Shown: positions 7,849 through 17,476 of the stretch, piece after piece
How positions within the stretch are numbered: position 1 is the first letter of the stretch
Layout of the letters: every line of letters begins with the position of its first letter
Notes under the pieces: generated by a model
Database searches by the model: none
What the model was told of the DNA's origin: nothing
What the model saw: the letters and a program-made list of their open reading frames with translations, nothing else
Made by a program: the position numbers and the translations under genes
Assembly (NCBI RefSeq): GCF_016107525.1
Contig: NZ_JABASR010000001.1
Location: 310,001-374,000 of the forward strand
Reading direction: 5' to 3'
DNA: 64,000 nt
DNA from: Psychrobacter aquimaris
GTDB lineage: Bacteria; Pseudomonadota; Gammaproteobacteria; Pseudomonadales; Moraxellaceae

Positions 7849-10233
7849 CTAGTCTATGACACCGCTAATCCCAATACGTACGCTTGGGTCACCTTGCGAG
7901 GCAGCAGCAATACCACCAGTTAATGACCAACGTCCATTGTCTGCTGTTTTACGCAAGCTGATACCAAGTGCATTTTCACCACCATGATAAGCGGCAGCGG
8001 CGGCATAAGTATATTTGCCTGCAATGTAGGGTGCCGTTTCTAATGCGATTGCTGCCGCAATACCTGCATTAGCATTTTTTTCTACATTATCGATTCGTTC
8101 GTTTGTGACATAAGATATCTGTTGGAATTGGTCACCTAAATTGGTAATTTTATTATCCAACTGATTATCTCGATTATCTAAAGCATTAAGTGCATCACCA
8201 ACGTTGCTCTGCGACCCTCCATTAACTGCATAAGTAGGTCCTGTGTTAGTATCGTAATTTGCACCACCACCAAAATAGCTGTAAATATCGGTATTATTCG
8301 TATACAACTGCGAGCCATTCACGGCATCTTTAGATGTTGAGTTAATGGCACCGTTAGAAACATTTCCCACTTTCTTGTCACCTGCATTGATTCCAGATGC
8401 ATTAATTGAAACGTTACCAACCTGAACCGAATCGAAACTGACATCCTTTTTAGTGGCTACTTGATAATCATAACTACCATCTGAATTTTGAGTGGGTGTC
8501 ACTGTCATATTACTACCAGCTGATACTTTGGATTTCGCTGCCGTTGCTGCATCACGCACAATTTGTTGTAACTGGTCTTCCGTTGCTGCTTGCCCAGAGA
8601 CAATGCTATTTGGATTCCAAGTGGTATTGGTCAGGCCGTTTACTGTACCTTCTTTACCATTAACTGCAACTTGACCGGCAGTAAGATTACCTGCCATTCC
8701 ATCGATATTGATATTACCGACATTGATTGCACTATCATCGCCATTAATGACCACTGCATTACTGCCATTACCAATGGTTACTTGGCTGCCCAGTCCGATA
8801 GAGATATCATTGTTATTGTTTGTGACAGTCACTCCGCTAACAGCATCGCCTTTGATGTTTAAATTATCTCCAGGTTTGATTGTGCTGGTTGCATCATTGC
8901 CCGTGTCTGTCGTTACTGTCCAGCCTTGGTTCGCGTTTGCAGCCTGTTTGTTAATATACTAGATAGACTTATCAATGGTGTTTTGACCTGTACCACCAAT
9001 GTTGCTCCATGAAATTGTATTATTAGCATATTCTGCATTGCCACCAAATACATTGGTGACATTGTTTCCTAATGAATATAGCTGACTACCATTAATAGCG
9101 TCTTTCGATGCTGCTGAAACGTCACCTGCTTTAACCTGAGTAATAATAGAGTTGTTTGCATTGATACCACTGGTGGTAACACTAGGTCCGCCAGTAATGG
9201 TTAAGCCATTATTGTCAATGATCATCGCGCCTGTGGTCACGCTACCTGCTGCGCCCAAGTTAATATTTGGGTTTAAGGCAAAGTTAGCCCCGTCAGTCGT
9301 CGTGGTCGTGAGGATATTACTATCAGTGGTCAGCCCAATGGTGTCACCTAACTGGTAGGTTCTTGCATCACCATTAAGGTTGAAATTGATGCCTTGGTTG
9401 ATCTGATTTTGAGCGGTGCTGATATTGAGCGGTGCTGATATTGAGCGGTGCTGATATTGTTGGTGTTAGCAGTTAAGCTGGTGTTAACAGCCTTCAGCTG
9501 TGAGACGTTCACTGCATCAGTATCGGTAGCACCTGCAGCCACACCGGTCATACGTCGGTCACCAATATTAACTTCACTGGTTGCGGTGCCAAGGCTAATA
9601 GGGATGGCATTACCATCAGCGTCTAATGGTTGATAAGCTGCTGTACTTAATGTGGAACCATCAGCGATGCTACCTTGTCCCAATGCAACAGAGTTATCAG
9701 CAGTAGCCTGTGAAAACTGACCTATAGCGATCGAACTGTCTCCTAAAGACTGTGAAAACTGACCTATAGCGAGCGAACTGGCCGCTTTAGACTCTGAACC
9801 AAAACCGATAGCGACAGAGGTCGTACCTGCAGACTCAACACCAGAACCCACAGCGAGCGAAAAATTACCTGATGATATGGCATCAACACCAGCGGCAAGC
9901 GAATTGCCTCCTGACGATACCGCACCAACACCTGCGGCAAGCGACCTTTCACCTGAAGATAGGGCATTAACGCCGGCTGCGAGTGACTGCACCCCTGTAG
10001 ACTCTGCACCCACACCGGCGGCAAGCGAATCCATCCCCGGAGCTGCTATCGCTTGAGTGGTACTTAATAATATGCTGGTACCCATTATCAAACCAACCAA
10101 AGATGGCATCAGGCACAGAATATGCTGACGTAAATACGGCTTGAGTGTTTTTAGGTGTACTTTTAGTGAGTTCAGAAATGGCTATGCATACACCTAATCT
10201 TGCGTTCCATACCACACGATAGACTTTGTTCAT
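7849..10233 (-). pseudogene. YadA-type trimeric autotransporter adhesin, three disruptions
   Basis: A surface adhesin of the type V secretion family, read leftward. The start at 10233 encodes an extended signal peptide (MNKVYRVVWNARLGVCIAIS). The frame then breaks: an A5 run (T5 at 10148-10152 on +) must lose one base to join the hydrophobic segment and the head domain. The head (about 9500-10070) has roughly ten 14-residue YadA-head repeats such as SLAAGVGAVSSGGN. A 16-bp repeat expanded to three copies (9411-9458) shifts the frame again. An in-frame TAG at 8959-8961 interrupts the stalk. Stalk motifs DAINGSQLYS and DAVNGSQLYT and a C-terminal membrane anchor (ALETAPYIAGKYTYAAAAAY to GISGVID) remain well preserved. 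Phase-off or recently inactivated state is inferred; sequencing error is possible for the A run. Confidence 0.88.
9411..9458 (-). repeat. 16-bp tandem repeat x3 in the adhesin gene
   Basis: GAGCGGTGCTGATATT on the + strand occurs three times in perfect tandem (9411-9426, 9427-9442, 9443-9458). With one unit the coding strand reads continuously NNISTAQNQINQGINFN; with three units the frame is lost. Since 16 is not a multiple of 3, one or four copies are in frame and two or three are out. Confidence 0.93.
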
Positions 10234-10747
10234 TTGTTAACTCCTTAGGCTCTTTGAATTAAATCAAAAGAAAAATCTCTAATTCGTTAAAACTTTAGCC
10301 TGCTGTTTTGGGTGTTTTTTGTAAACCATTGAATATACAAAGGTTTATAAGGTAATAATCAGTATACATGTGAAAAGCAGAATTAATAATAAAATTATTG
10401 TTAAAGCTTAAACTGATATTTTTATCCCAAAAACGTCATAAATTTGACTACTGTACTCCTCACTTAAGACTGAAATAGTTGTTTTATCTACTTAAATAAC
10501 CTTATGCATCTAAGATACTGTTTAGCTTGTCATAACTTCAAAGAGATATATGATCGTGATTCCAATAACCACCCAAGCTTATGTATACGTGTATGCCCTT
10601 TAAAAAACTCCAACGACGTTGCCTTGCGACTAAGGTTTTAAGGGCATCAATAGTCGCTTCAATCATATACTCATAAATCTGCTCAGCCCATCAGTATCGC
10701 ATCCATACTCTGATACCGCTACTTTACCCGCTGTGCTTTAGTCCGCG
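10234..10747. other. AT-rich upstream region of the adhesin gene
   Basis: About 510 bases without a supported gene. The right part (10590-10660) contains an imperfect inverted repeat (ATGCCCTTTAAAA and TTTTAAGGGCAT). A short stretch there is open on the - strand, but I recognise no family. The left part presumably holds the adhesin promoter; I could not single out a convincing -35/-10 pair. Confidence 0.5.
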
Positions 10748-11275
10748 CTACTCTAATGCTTTTAGACCCGCTTTGGCAATGTGTACGTCTTCGCTGCCAT
10801 GTGCGCCGCCCACCCCGATACCGCCGACTACGATGCCATCGATATAAATGGGCACGCCGCCATCTAAGATAAGGATATTTTCATCAAGATAGCGTAGGTC
10901 TTCAGGAATCGTGCCGTCTTTGATGCCTTTGGCGATGACCGCCGTTTCTCTTTTTTGTGAGTTTGCCGTGTAGGCTTTTTTATAACTGGCACGCACGGTA
11001 TGCACGCCTGCGCGGTGATCTCTGAGCACTGCTAAGGTTTGTCCAGAGGCATCAACGACGGTGACGGACACCATCAAATTGTTGTTTTTGGCTTCTAATG
11101 CGGCGGCATTCACCATGTTTTGTGCCATCTCGCCGGTCAATAATGGAATGATTGCCACATCTGCTCCTTGGGTTACTACGTTTGGTTTCATCGCTTGATA
11201 CTGCGAGGTGTTGGCACACGCGGAGATGGACAACAGTGAGGTTGCAAGCGCGGCATAGATAACGAGTTTTTTCAT
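10748..11275 (-). CDS. GlcG/HbpS family heme-binding-like lipoprotein
   Basis: Small periplasmic protein of the GlcG/HbpS (DUF336) fold. The N-terminus [20 protein letters not shown] is a lipoprotein signal with the lipobox Cys at residue 20. The mature part starts near [22 protein letters not shown] and ends with the family's Gly-rich [19 protein letters not shown]. Two ATGs five codons apart each have their own AAGGACT-type ribosome-binding site. I prefer 11275, where the signal peptide starts with MKK; 11290 is the alternative. It follows the cyanate transporter gene by about 70 bp on the same strand, so cotranscription is possible. Ligand and role are unknown. Confidence 0.8.
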   Translation of the reverse strand: MKKLVIYAALATSLLSISACANTSQYQAMKPNVVTQGADVAIIPLLTGEMAQNMVNAAALEAKNNNLMVSVTVVDASGQTLAVLRDHRAGVHTVRASYKKAYTANSQKRETAVIAKGIKDGTIPEDLRYLDENILILDGGVPIYIDGIVVGGIGVGGAHGSEDVHIAKAGLKALE

Positions 11276-11345
11276 AATCAGTCCTTTCATAGTTAGTCCT
11301 TGAGGTTATTTTTAATATCGTATGACGTGAATTAATATGCCTGAA

Positions 11346-12557
11346 TCAAAGCTTAGACAAGCCAATCACCTGATGATAACTTGCTGGGGCAAACTTGATG
11401 GTGACAAACAGCATGCCGATAAGGCTGATTAATAGCATCCACCAAACCGCTTGAAAACTGCCAGTCGACTCGCGTAGCACACCTGCGACATAAGGCGCGA
11501 TGGCGGTAATAATAAAGCCAATGCCTTGAACAAATGCTGCCAGTGCCCCAGCGAGTTTGGGCTTGGACAAGTGATCTAGCGCGACGGTCAATGTCAATGA
11601 AAAGCAGGCACCAAGACCACAGCCAATCAAGGCAACCCACAAAATTAGCAAAGTTGTCGGCATTGTAATCAAACCTATAAATCCAGCGATCTGTATCCCT
11701 ACGGCAAAAAATAACCAAGGACGACGGTCGAGACGATGGGCAGACAACATTGGAATAACAAGCGCACCAATGACCTGAAAAATCGTCATGATACCGATCA
11801 GCTCGCCACTATTTTGCGCGCTCCAGCCCAAAGTCTGCGCATAGCTTGGCAACCATGCAATCATACAAGCATATCCGGCGTTCGCCAGACCAAAATAACT
11901 TGCCAGTAGCCAAGCACGGCGATTGCTAAAAAAGTTGATTTTTACCCCGTCGTCTTTATTTTTCATCTGCTCAGAGGGGCGACGCCACCATAGCACGAGA
12001 GCAAAAACTGGCACTATCAGCCAAATACCCAAACCGGATTGCCAACTGCCGTAATGTTGAGCGACTACCGGACTCAAGATAGCGGCAACCCCGCCACCAG
12101 TCATCAGTGCGGCAGAGTAAACACCCATGGCAAGTGGCACGCGTGCAGGATACCAGCGTTTGACCACACCAGGCGCCATTGCTTGCACGATGGCGATACC
12201 CGTACCGCCTACTAAGGCGCTGGCAATTAGCATCCCTCCCGTGTCTAACCACAAGCGCCATAAACCCGCTAAGGCAATCGCCAACAGACCGCCTGTGATC
12301 CATGCGCTTTCACTAAATTGTCGCCCAATCCAAGGCAACAGTAGCGGAAATATGCCCATACATAGCATGGGTAGCACCACCAATAATGAGGCAGCTTGTA
12401 AACCCATCGTTGTACTTAGGCGAATCTCTGTCAGCAATGGACCAGTAGAAGTAATGGTCGGACGCAGCGTCATTGCTAACCCAGCAATCACCAGCATAGG
12501 AAACAACAAGGTCAGCATCGACGCACGCGCCGTGGAGGAGATATGATCGGTACTCAT
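11346..12557 (-). CDS. cynX: MFS transporter, CynX/NimT family
   Basis: Inner-membrane transporter of the major facilitator superfamily. It has 403 residues with about 12 hydrophobic segments (for example LTLLFPMLVIAGLAMTL, ASLLVVLPMLCMGIFPLLLP and WVALIGCGLGACFSLTLTVA). It lies downstream of cynT and cynS on the same strand, the position occupied by cynX in the E. coli cynTSX operon. A role in cyanate uptake or export is inferred from context, because sequence alone only supports the CynX/NimT type. The start at 12557 gives MSTDHISSTARASMLTLL; Met14 is an alternative. Confidence 0.82.
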   Translation of the reverse strand: MSTDHISSTARASMLTLLFPMLVIAGLAMTLRPTITSTGPLLTEIRLSTTMGLQAASLLVVLPMLCMGIFPLLLPWIGRQFSESAWITGGLLAIALAGLWRLWLDTGGMLIASALVGGTGIAIVQAMAPGVVKRWYPARVPLAMGVYSAALMTGGGVAAILSPVVAQHYGSWQSGLGIWLIVPVFALVLWWRRPSEQMKNKDDGVKINFFSNRRAWLLASYFGLANAGYACMIAWLPSYAQTLGWSAQNSGELIGIMTIFQVIGALVIPMLSAHRLDRRPWLFFAVGIQIAGFIGLITMPTTLLILWVALIGCGLGACFSLTLTVALDHLSKPKLAGALAAFVQGIGFIITAIAPYVAGVLRESTGSFQAVWWMLLISLIGMLFVTIKFAPASYHQVIGLSKL

Positions 12558-12723
12558 GAATAATGTAAAATCCGTATTAAGACAGGCAGTACCAAAAAAT
12601 CACCGCCTGAGTCGCCAAAAAAGTCGACGTTACTATACGCCGACTTTTTCAATAAGTGCTATTTTTAAAAACCGCTGATAAAACTGCTATTTATACTTAA
12701 AGCGTCATTTAAAAAATTGCCAT

Positions 12724-13194
12724 TTAAAAAGGTTTGAAGGGTAAGAATTTACCATCTAAAGTAATCACTGCGCGGTCGCCACCTTCAGGGTCAGCCACTT
12801 TTTTGATATCCATTTTGAAGTTAATGGCACTGATGATACCATCACCAAACTGTTCGTGAACCAAGGCTTTTAGCGTGGTGCCATATACCTGCATCATCTC
12901 ATAAAAACGGTAGATCGTCGGGTCAGTAGGAATCTCACTACCAACGCTGCCTCGTGATGGAATGCATTGTAGTAAAGCGATGGCGTCCTCATCAAGCCCT
13001 AAAGTTTCGCCAACTTTTTGGGCGGCATCAGCAGGTAGCGGATGCTGACCCAGCAAGGCGGCGGTGACAAAGACATCACTCAAGCCTGTGCCTGAGGAGA
13101 TTTGCTCAAAGGAGAGGTTTTTTGCCGCTTTGGCAGCAATGATGGTATCCGTTAATGTTTGGCGTGCAGTGTTGCTCACTTGAGACTGAATCAT
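12724..13194 (-). CDS. cynS: cyanate hydratase (cyanase)
   Basis: Catalyses bicarbonate-dependent breakdown of cyanate to ammonia and CO2. It has 156 residues, the same length as the E. coli enzyme. All three catalytic residues align by number: Arg96 and Glu99 in IYRFYEM, and Ser122 in [10 protein letters not shown]. An N-terminal helical domain precedes the catalytic C-terminal domain ending KFLPFKPF. It lies 113 bp downstream of the carbonic anhydrase gene, which supplies or retains the bicarbonate cosubstrate. Confidence 0.97.
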   Translation of the reverse strand: MIQSQVSNTARQTLTDTIIAAKAAKNLSFEQISSGTGLSDVFVTAALLGQHPLPADAAQKVGETLGLDEDAIALLQCIPSRGSVGSEIPTDPTIYRFYEMMQVYGTTLKALVHEQFGDGIISAINFKMDIKKVADPEGGDRAVITLDGKFLPFKPF

Positions 13195-13307
13195 AATAAT
13201 ACCTTTTAAGATTGTTGGTGGTTATTGAGTTAATGACTCTGGCGAATCATTTAGGTTAATTAATTTTCGGATTATTCATAGTCATTGATAATGACAGTTA
13301 TGCAACT

Positions 13308-13970
13308 CTAAACGGCGACTGCAAGTGGCGCTAGCGGATAAGCACGAACCTCAGTGTGTGTTGCCAATGAGACAAATTCATTGGTCGCGCCGTCTAAGGC
13401 ATCGATATCACCGGACTCGATATCGTAGACCCAACCATGTAGTGCTAAACGATTTTCTCTTAGTGCCAGACGTATCGAAGGATGGGTTTTGATGTTTTCG
13501 ATTTGGGCGATGACATTTTCACGAACCATAGAGGCGACTCGCTCGCTATCACTGCCGTGGTCACGGGCTTCATTGACCACTCGTGCTGAGTCGGCGTAGC
13601 GAAGCCAGCTGCCCACCGCTGGCATATGATCCATGCAGCTGCAGTTAGCAATCGCAGTCATCGCGCCGCAGTCAGAGTGTCCGCAAATCACCACATCCGT
13701 GACTTTCAAAGCGGTAACGGCATACTCAACTGACGCGGATACCCCGCCAGGCTCAGGACCATAAGAGGGCACAATGTTGCCCGCATTGCGAATCACAAAC
13801 AGACCGCCGGGTTCGTGTTGAGTAACGAGCTCGGGCACCAAGCGGCTATCTGAACAAGAAATAAAAAGCGTGCGTGGGTTTTGTTTGGTCGCCAAGTTTT
13901 TGAATAAATCGGCGCGTTTGGGATAGGCGTCACTGTGAAATTTTAGAAAACCTTCAATAATATCTTTCAT
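13308..13970 (-). CDS. cynT: beta-class carbonic anhydrase of the cyn operon
   Basis: Converts CO2 to bicarbonate, preventing its loss while cyanase works. It has 220 residues. Zinc and active-site residues are all present: Cys39, Asp41 and Arg43 in SCSDSR, then His98 and Cys101 in GHSDCG. The C-terminus retains [14 protein letters not shown]. It is the first gene of the leftward cyn operon and is divergent from the LysR regulator, the E. coli cynR/cynTSX arrangement. Confidence 0.96.
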   Translation of the reverse strand: MKDIIEGFLKFHSDAYPKRADLFKNLATKQNPRTLFISCSDSRLVPELVTQHEPGGLFVIRNAGNIVPSYGPEPGGVSASVEYAVTALKVTDVVICGHSDCGAMTAIANCSCMDHMPAVGSWLRYADSARVVNEARDHGSDSERVASMVRENVIAQIENIKTHPSIRLALRENRLALHGWVYDIESGDIDALDGATNEFVSLATHTEVRAYPLAPLAVAV

Positions 13971-14052
13971 CGCGTTGGTCTCTGTGGAGTCGATAAGAGG
14001 AATGATACGCCGCTATTGTTATAAGGTAAAATACTGGTATATTATAATATCG

Positions 14053-14067
14053 ATAAGAAATACTTAT
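14053..14067. promoter_or_regulatory. candidate CynR operator
   Basis: ATAAGAAATACTTAT is a perfect 5-5-5 interrupted palindrome and fits the T-N11-A rule for LysR-type regulators. It lies in the 138-bp divergent region between cynT and cynR, about 42 bp upstream of cynR. Binding is inferred from position and symmetry. Confidence 0.55.
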
Positions 14068-14108
14068 AATTAAACCTTGATAGATCCCTAATCCACAAGA
14101 GATGCCCC

Positions 14109-15017
14109 ATGATTCTTCGACACATTAAGTATTTTTTGGCAGTGGCAGAGTACCAAAGCTTTACCCAAGCAGCGGCGTCTTTGTATGTCTCACAGCCAGC
14201 GTTATCACAGCAGATTAAGCAGTTGGAGGAAGGTCTGGGCACAACTTTATTTGATCGCTCTGGTCGCCGTGTCACATTGACCGATGCCGGTGATGTCTAT
14301 GCACGCTATGCTCATAGAGCCTTGCAGGATTTGGAGGAAGGACGGCGCGCCATTCATGACGTGCAAGATCTCAGTCGCGGCGCGTTGCGGATTGCGATTA
14401 CGCCTACCTTTACCACCTATTTGCTTGGACCTTTAATTAAAGCGTTTCATACTCGTTATCCGAGTCTCACGCTGAGTGTGCAGGAGATGTCACAGGAGCA
14501 GATGGAAAAGCAAATACTTGATGATGAGTTTGATGTGGGTATTGCTTTTGAAGATGTACAGTCTGCCGATATCGACACACAAACCTTGCTGATAGAGACG
14601 CTCGCATTGGTTGTTAGTAAACATAATGTCCTTGCTAAGCAAGCGGCGATTGATTTGCCAACACTACACGCGCAGTCGCTGGTATTGCTGAGCCGCGAAT
14701 TTGCCACGCGCGAACAGATTGAGCATTATTGTCGTCAGCATGACATTGCGCCAAACGTATTGATGGAGGCAAACTCGCTCAGCGCCGTCATAGAAATTGT
14801 TCGCCACACCCAATTGACCACCTTATTGCCCTCCAACATCGCTCATAACTATGATGAGCTGGTGGCGATTACCTTAGCGCCGTCTTTACTCCAGCGTACG
14901 GCGGTATTATTGCAACGAAAAGGCGCGTATCAGAGTGCAGCGACCAACGCATTTATTGCGTTGGCACATGAGGTCTGCTCAAGCACGGGTGCATCCAAGG
15001 TACTGTTTTTCAAGTAA
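14109..15017 (+). CDS. cynR: LysR-type regulator of the cyn operon
   Basis: Transcriptional regulator, 302 residues. The N-terminal winged helix-turn-helix (YFLAVAEYQSFTQAAASLYVSQPALSQQIKQLE, shown in part by SFTQAAASLYVSQPALSQQI) occupies residues 1-60. The substrate-binding domain follows from about 90 to 295. Divergent placement against cynT, cynS and cynX identifies it as CynR; cyanate as inducer is known for the family and inferred here. The 15-bp palindrome in the shared promoter region is its likely site. Confidence 0.88.
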   Translation: MILRHIKYFLAVAEYQSFTQAAASLYVSQPALSQQIKQLEEGLGTTLFDRSGRRVTLTDAGDVYARYAHRALQDLEEGRRAIHDVQDLSRGALRIAITPTFTTYLLGPLIKAFHTRYPSLTLSVQEMSQEQMEKQILDDEFDVGIAFEDVQSADIDTQTLLIETLALVVSKHNVLAKQAAIDLPTLHAQSLVLLSREFATREQIEHYCRQHDIAPNVLMEANSLSAVIEIVRHTQLTTLLPSNIAHNYDELVAITLAPSLLQRTAVLLQRKGAYQSAATNAFIALAHEVCSSTGASKVLFFK

Positions 15018-15064
15018 AATAAACTCAAAAAACGAACGGTCACGATGAGATAGGAAAAAGGTCA

Positions 15065-15451
15065 ATGCTTCAAACATTTATTCACTATTTTTTTCATTTA
15101 GGTCTGCCTTTTATCATCGCCTATGTATTTTTTCGCAATGACTATAAAAGGGTTTATCTAATATTGTTAGCCACTATGTTGGTTGATTTGGACCATCTAC
15201 TAGCAACGCCTATCTTCTCGCCTAATCGCTGTAGTATTAACTTTCACCCGCTGCACAGTTATTATGCGATGGCAGTATATGTGGGTATGTTAATGTTACC
15301 TAAGCCTTATAGAATCATTGGTTTGGGTTTGGTCTTGCACATGCTGACGGATCTGAATGACTGCGTCATGACGTATGTTTATTTGCCTCAAGCATTAGAT
15401 AATGCGCCTGCTCGTGAGCTTGTCATATGGTTGGCAGATAGGTTCAAGTAG
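15065..15451 (+). CDS. DUF6122 family small membrane protein
   Basis: A 128-residue protein with three or four hydrophobic segments. It carries the motifs YLILLATMLVDLDHLLATPI and FHPLHSYYA, and a conserved His/Asp set (VDLDH, HPLH, HMLTDLND). I recognise this as the DUF6122 type; the acidic and histidine residues resemble a membrane metal-dependent hydrolase, but no activity is established. It starts 47 bp after cynR on the same strand and is followed by a terminator. Confidence 0.72.
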   Translation: MLQTFIHYFFHLGLPFIIAYVFFRNDYKRVYLILLATMLVDLDHLLATPIFSPNRCSINFHPLHSYYAMAVYVGMLMLPKPYRIIGLGLVLHMLTDLNDCVMTYVYLPQALDNAPARELVIWLADRFK

Positions 15452-15586
15452 TCTTTTTTAAATTTTACCGTATACCTATTAATTCAATATTTATAGTGGA
15501 TTATCTGCCAAAAAAGCCGCACTACTTGCTGACTCCATTGCTTCTATATTAAATATAAAGTCAACATACAGAAGATAAATATAGAC

Positions 15587-15625
15587 AAAAAAATACCTCA
15601 CTTATCAATAGTGAGGCGTTTTTTT
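15587..15625. terminator. bidirectional rho-independent terminator
   Basis: CCTCACT and AGTGAGG form a 7-bp stem (15596-15616) with a 7-nt loop. It is flanked by seven A on the left and seven T on the right, so it can work on both strands between the convergent DUF6122 and META genes. Confidence 0.8.
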
Positions 15626-15661
15626 ATTGAGTGGCTTATTTAGCCATCTATTCGGCAATGA

Positions 15662-16150
15662 TTATTTAGCGACTGCTTTAAAATTCGCCACTTGGTTCGC
15701 ATTGGTAATGGTCAATACAGGCATATTATTGGCATTTTTGCTCATGCTATATTTACCGTTTACTGTTGCTAGTGTGGCGGTATCAAAGTTGGCTTGTGGT
15801 GCAGGGCAGGCCATTCTCGTGCTTCTGACTGGGCCTATTTTTACCTCACCATTTACCACGCTGTATTGAGCAGCCATATTATTGCAAGTATTCATAAAGG
15901 TAACGATGTTGCTTCCATTAGCCGTCATAAAATTGAGGGTTAATGGTTTGGTTGGATCAAAGAATAATGGGGTGATGGTCTCACCATTGGTGCTTTTGGC
16001 ATCAACGAGTTGCCAATTATAGGCTTGCAAGGCATCAGAGGTAATAGGCTGGGTAACTGGTGCACTTGGAGTAGATGTGGTTTGACAACCTGCTGCCAAT
16101 GTACCCACTGCTAAAACGCCTACCATCATTACCTTGGTTATATTTTTCAT
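15662..16150 (-). CDS. META domain lipoprotein (HslJ-like)
   Basis: Small secreted lipoprotein of 162 residues. The signal peptide MKNITKVMMVGVLAVGTLAAGC ends in the lipobox LAAGC near residue 22 (quoted without further mature sequence). The META domain follows: YNWQLVDAKS, LTLNFMTANGSNIVTFMNTCNNMAAQYSV, with the typical N-x-C-N core seen as MNTCNNMAAQYSV, and GPVRSTRMACP. HslJ relatives are linked to heat and novobiocin resistance in E. coli; a role here is inferred at most as envelope stress. It stands alone, ending at the bidirectional terminator. Confidence 0.85.
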   Translation of the reverse strand: MKNITKVMMVGVLAVGTLAAGCQTTSTPSAPVTQPITSDALQAYNWQLVDAKSTNGETITPLFFDPTKPLTLNFMTANGSNIVTFMNTCNNMAAQYSVVNGEVKIGPVRSTRMACPAPQANFDTATLATVNGKYSMSKNANNMPVLTITNANQVANFKAVAK

Positions 16151-16451
16151 ATAAAGTCCTTTATTGTTTATTGCTGCAATTATTATGTAGAGGTATTTAT
16201 CTCAACATTATCGTGCTTGCTGTCCCAATTACTGACATGAAACACTATCAGATGCAGGCATTATTACAAAGCAATGATAGCGATACAAGCACCAGTAACC
16301 ATTCAAATACCAAGTTGTTTTTATATCGATAAGTCTTTAAAAGGCTGAGTATTCAGCATGTGCTGCTCTCAATAAATAATATTATTCATATGACTGGTTA
16401 AATCAGATATGGCGTGTTTAACGCAAAACGTTTTATAAAAGGTAAGTGCTA
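16151..16451. other. intergenic region with no recognised feature
   Basis: About 300 bases between the META and PACE genes, both read leftward. I see no family-like open frame, repeat or strong hairpin. It presumably contains the META promoter on its left side. Confidence 0.5.
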
Positions 16452-16901
16452 TTAGGCGACCACATCCTTACGTTGGGATAACAGAGGGTTTGCCGAAATA
16501 GGGAACACCTTGTCATAGAGCCAGTTATAGACGAAAGCATACATCAGATAAAAGGTAGCCATCGTAATATCCATCATAAAGGCTTGCCAGAGGCTGATAC
16601 CTAAGTACCATGCAATCATTGGCAAGAACAATAACAATAGACCCCCTTCGAATAAAAAGGCATGTAAGACCCGAATCGGAACGGTCTTATGTACATCGCC
16701 GCGCAGCTTTAGCAGGGAATGGTCGAATAATAAGTTATAAAAGTAGTTCCATAGCGTCGCGATAATGGAGCCTACCACAGCAATGAGACCTATCGAATGA
16801 ATATCAAAGCCAAATAACCAGCTTGCCAACGGTACAAATATGATTAAGCCTATTATCTCAAAACCTAAAGTATGGCGAATACGATCTTTAACGGTACGCA
16901 T
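16452..16901 (-). CDS. PACE family proton-coupled efflux protein (AceI-like)
   Basis: A 149-residue inner-membrane protein made of two tandem bacterial transmembrane pair units, four hydrophobic segments in all. The conserved Glu at residue 15 (HTLGFEIIGLIIFVPL), essential in AceI, is present. W-N-x-x-Y-N motifs occur in each half (LWNYFYNLLFD, YAFVYNWLYD). The ATG at 16901 is preceded by AGGAAG. Family members export biocides such as chlorhexidine and may naturally export polyamines; substrate here is unknown. It is divergent from a broken LysR gene, the usual regulator arrangement for PACE genes. Confidence 0.88.
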   Translation of the reverse strand: MRTVKDRIRHTLGFEIIGLIIFVPLASWLFGFDIHSIGLIAVVGSIIATLWNYFYNLLFDHSLLKLRGDVHKTVPIRVLHAFLFEGGLLLLFLPMIAWYLGISLWQAFMMDITMATFYLMYAFVYNWLYDKVFPISANPLLSQRKDVVA

Positions 16902-16992
16902 CAAGCTTCCTAATTTGAATCAGTTATTAATCCAGCTATTGTATCTGTTAAACTCTTATAACCAAGTTAGAACCCATAGGATTTTTAGATAG

Positions 16993-17476
16993 ATGAGCCT
17001 TTCATTAGAGCAACTGCAAGCCTTTGTCACCACGGTAGAGACAGGCTCTTTTTCAGCCGCCGCTCGTCACCTTGGCAAAGCGCAATCAGCCATTAGCACG
17101 GCGGTATCAAATTTAGAAATTGATTTAGACAATAGCTTATTTGTCCGCAGTGGACGCTATCCAGTCCTATCGGCAATTGATGGTCGCCACTCGCAATCAT
17201 AGCGAAGAAAAAGCGCGGTTGCGAATAGCTGCGGATGTTTGGTGGGTTGAGAGCCAGTGGGTTATCGTTGAACTGGTACAGCGCAATCTAGGCTGGGCGT
17301 TTGTGCCTGAGCGTGTAGTCGCCAGTGCCTTGGATAATGGTTATTTGGTCGCACCAATATTGGATTTTGACGATCATGATTGGCCAGTAGCCTTGGAGCT
17401 TATTTGGCACAAGCAGCGCCCATTAGGTAAAGCTGCTGCTTGGTTGAAATCGGCAGCGATTGCGCTAAATAAGTGA
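16993..17476 (+). pseudogene. LysR-type regulator, internally deleted
   Basis: The first 50 residues are a good LysR winged helix (LEQLQAFVTTVETGSFSAAARHLG) ending at LFVRSGRYP. A frameshift near 17160 moves to a second frame with linker-helix residues and RLRIAADVWW. This then jumps directly to the far C-terminal part of a substrate-binding domain (LVQRNLGWAFVPERVV). About 150 residues of the effector domain are missing. It is divergent from the PACE gene, so it was probably its activator. Confidence 0.8.

Noticed and set aside
8492..10024. Several + strand and alternate - strand open frames of 60-90 codons within the adhesin gene
   Set aside because: They are antisense or shifted readings of the repetitive adhesin sequence, rich in Val/Leu or Leu/Gln runs, with no start signals.
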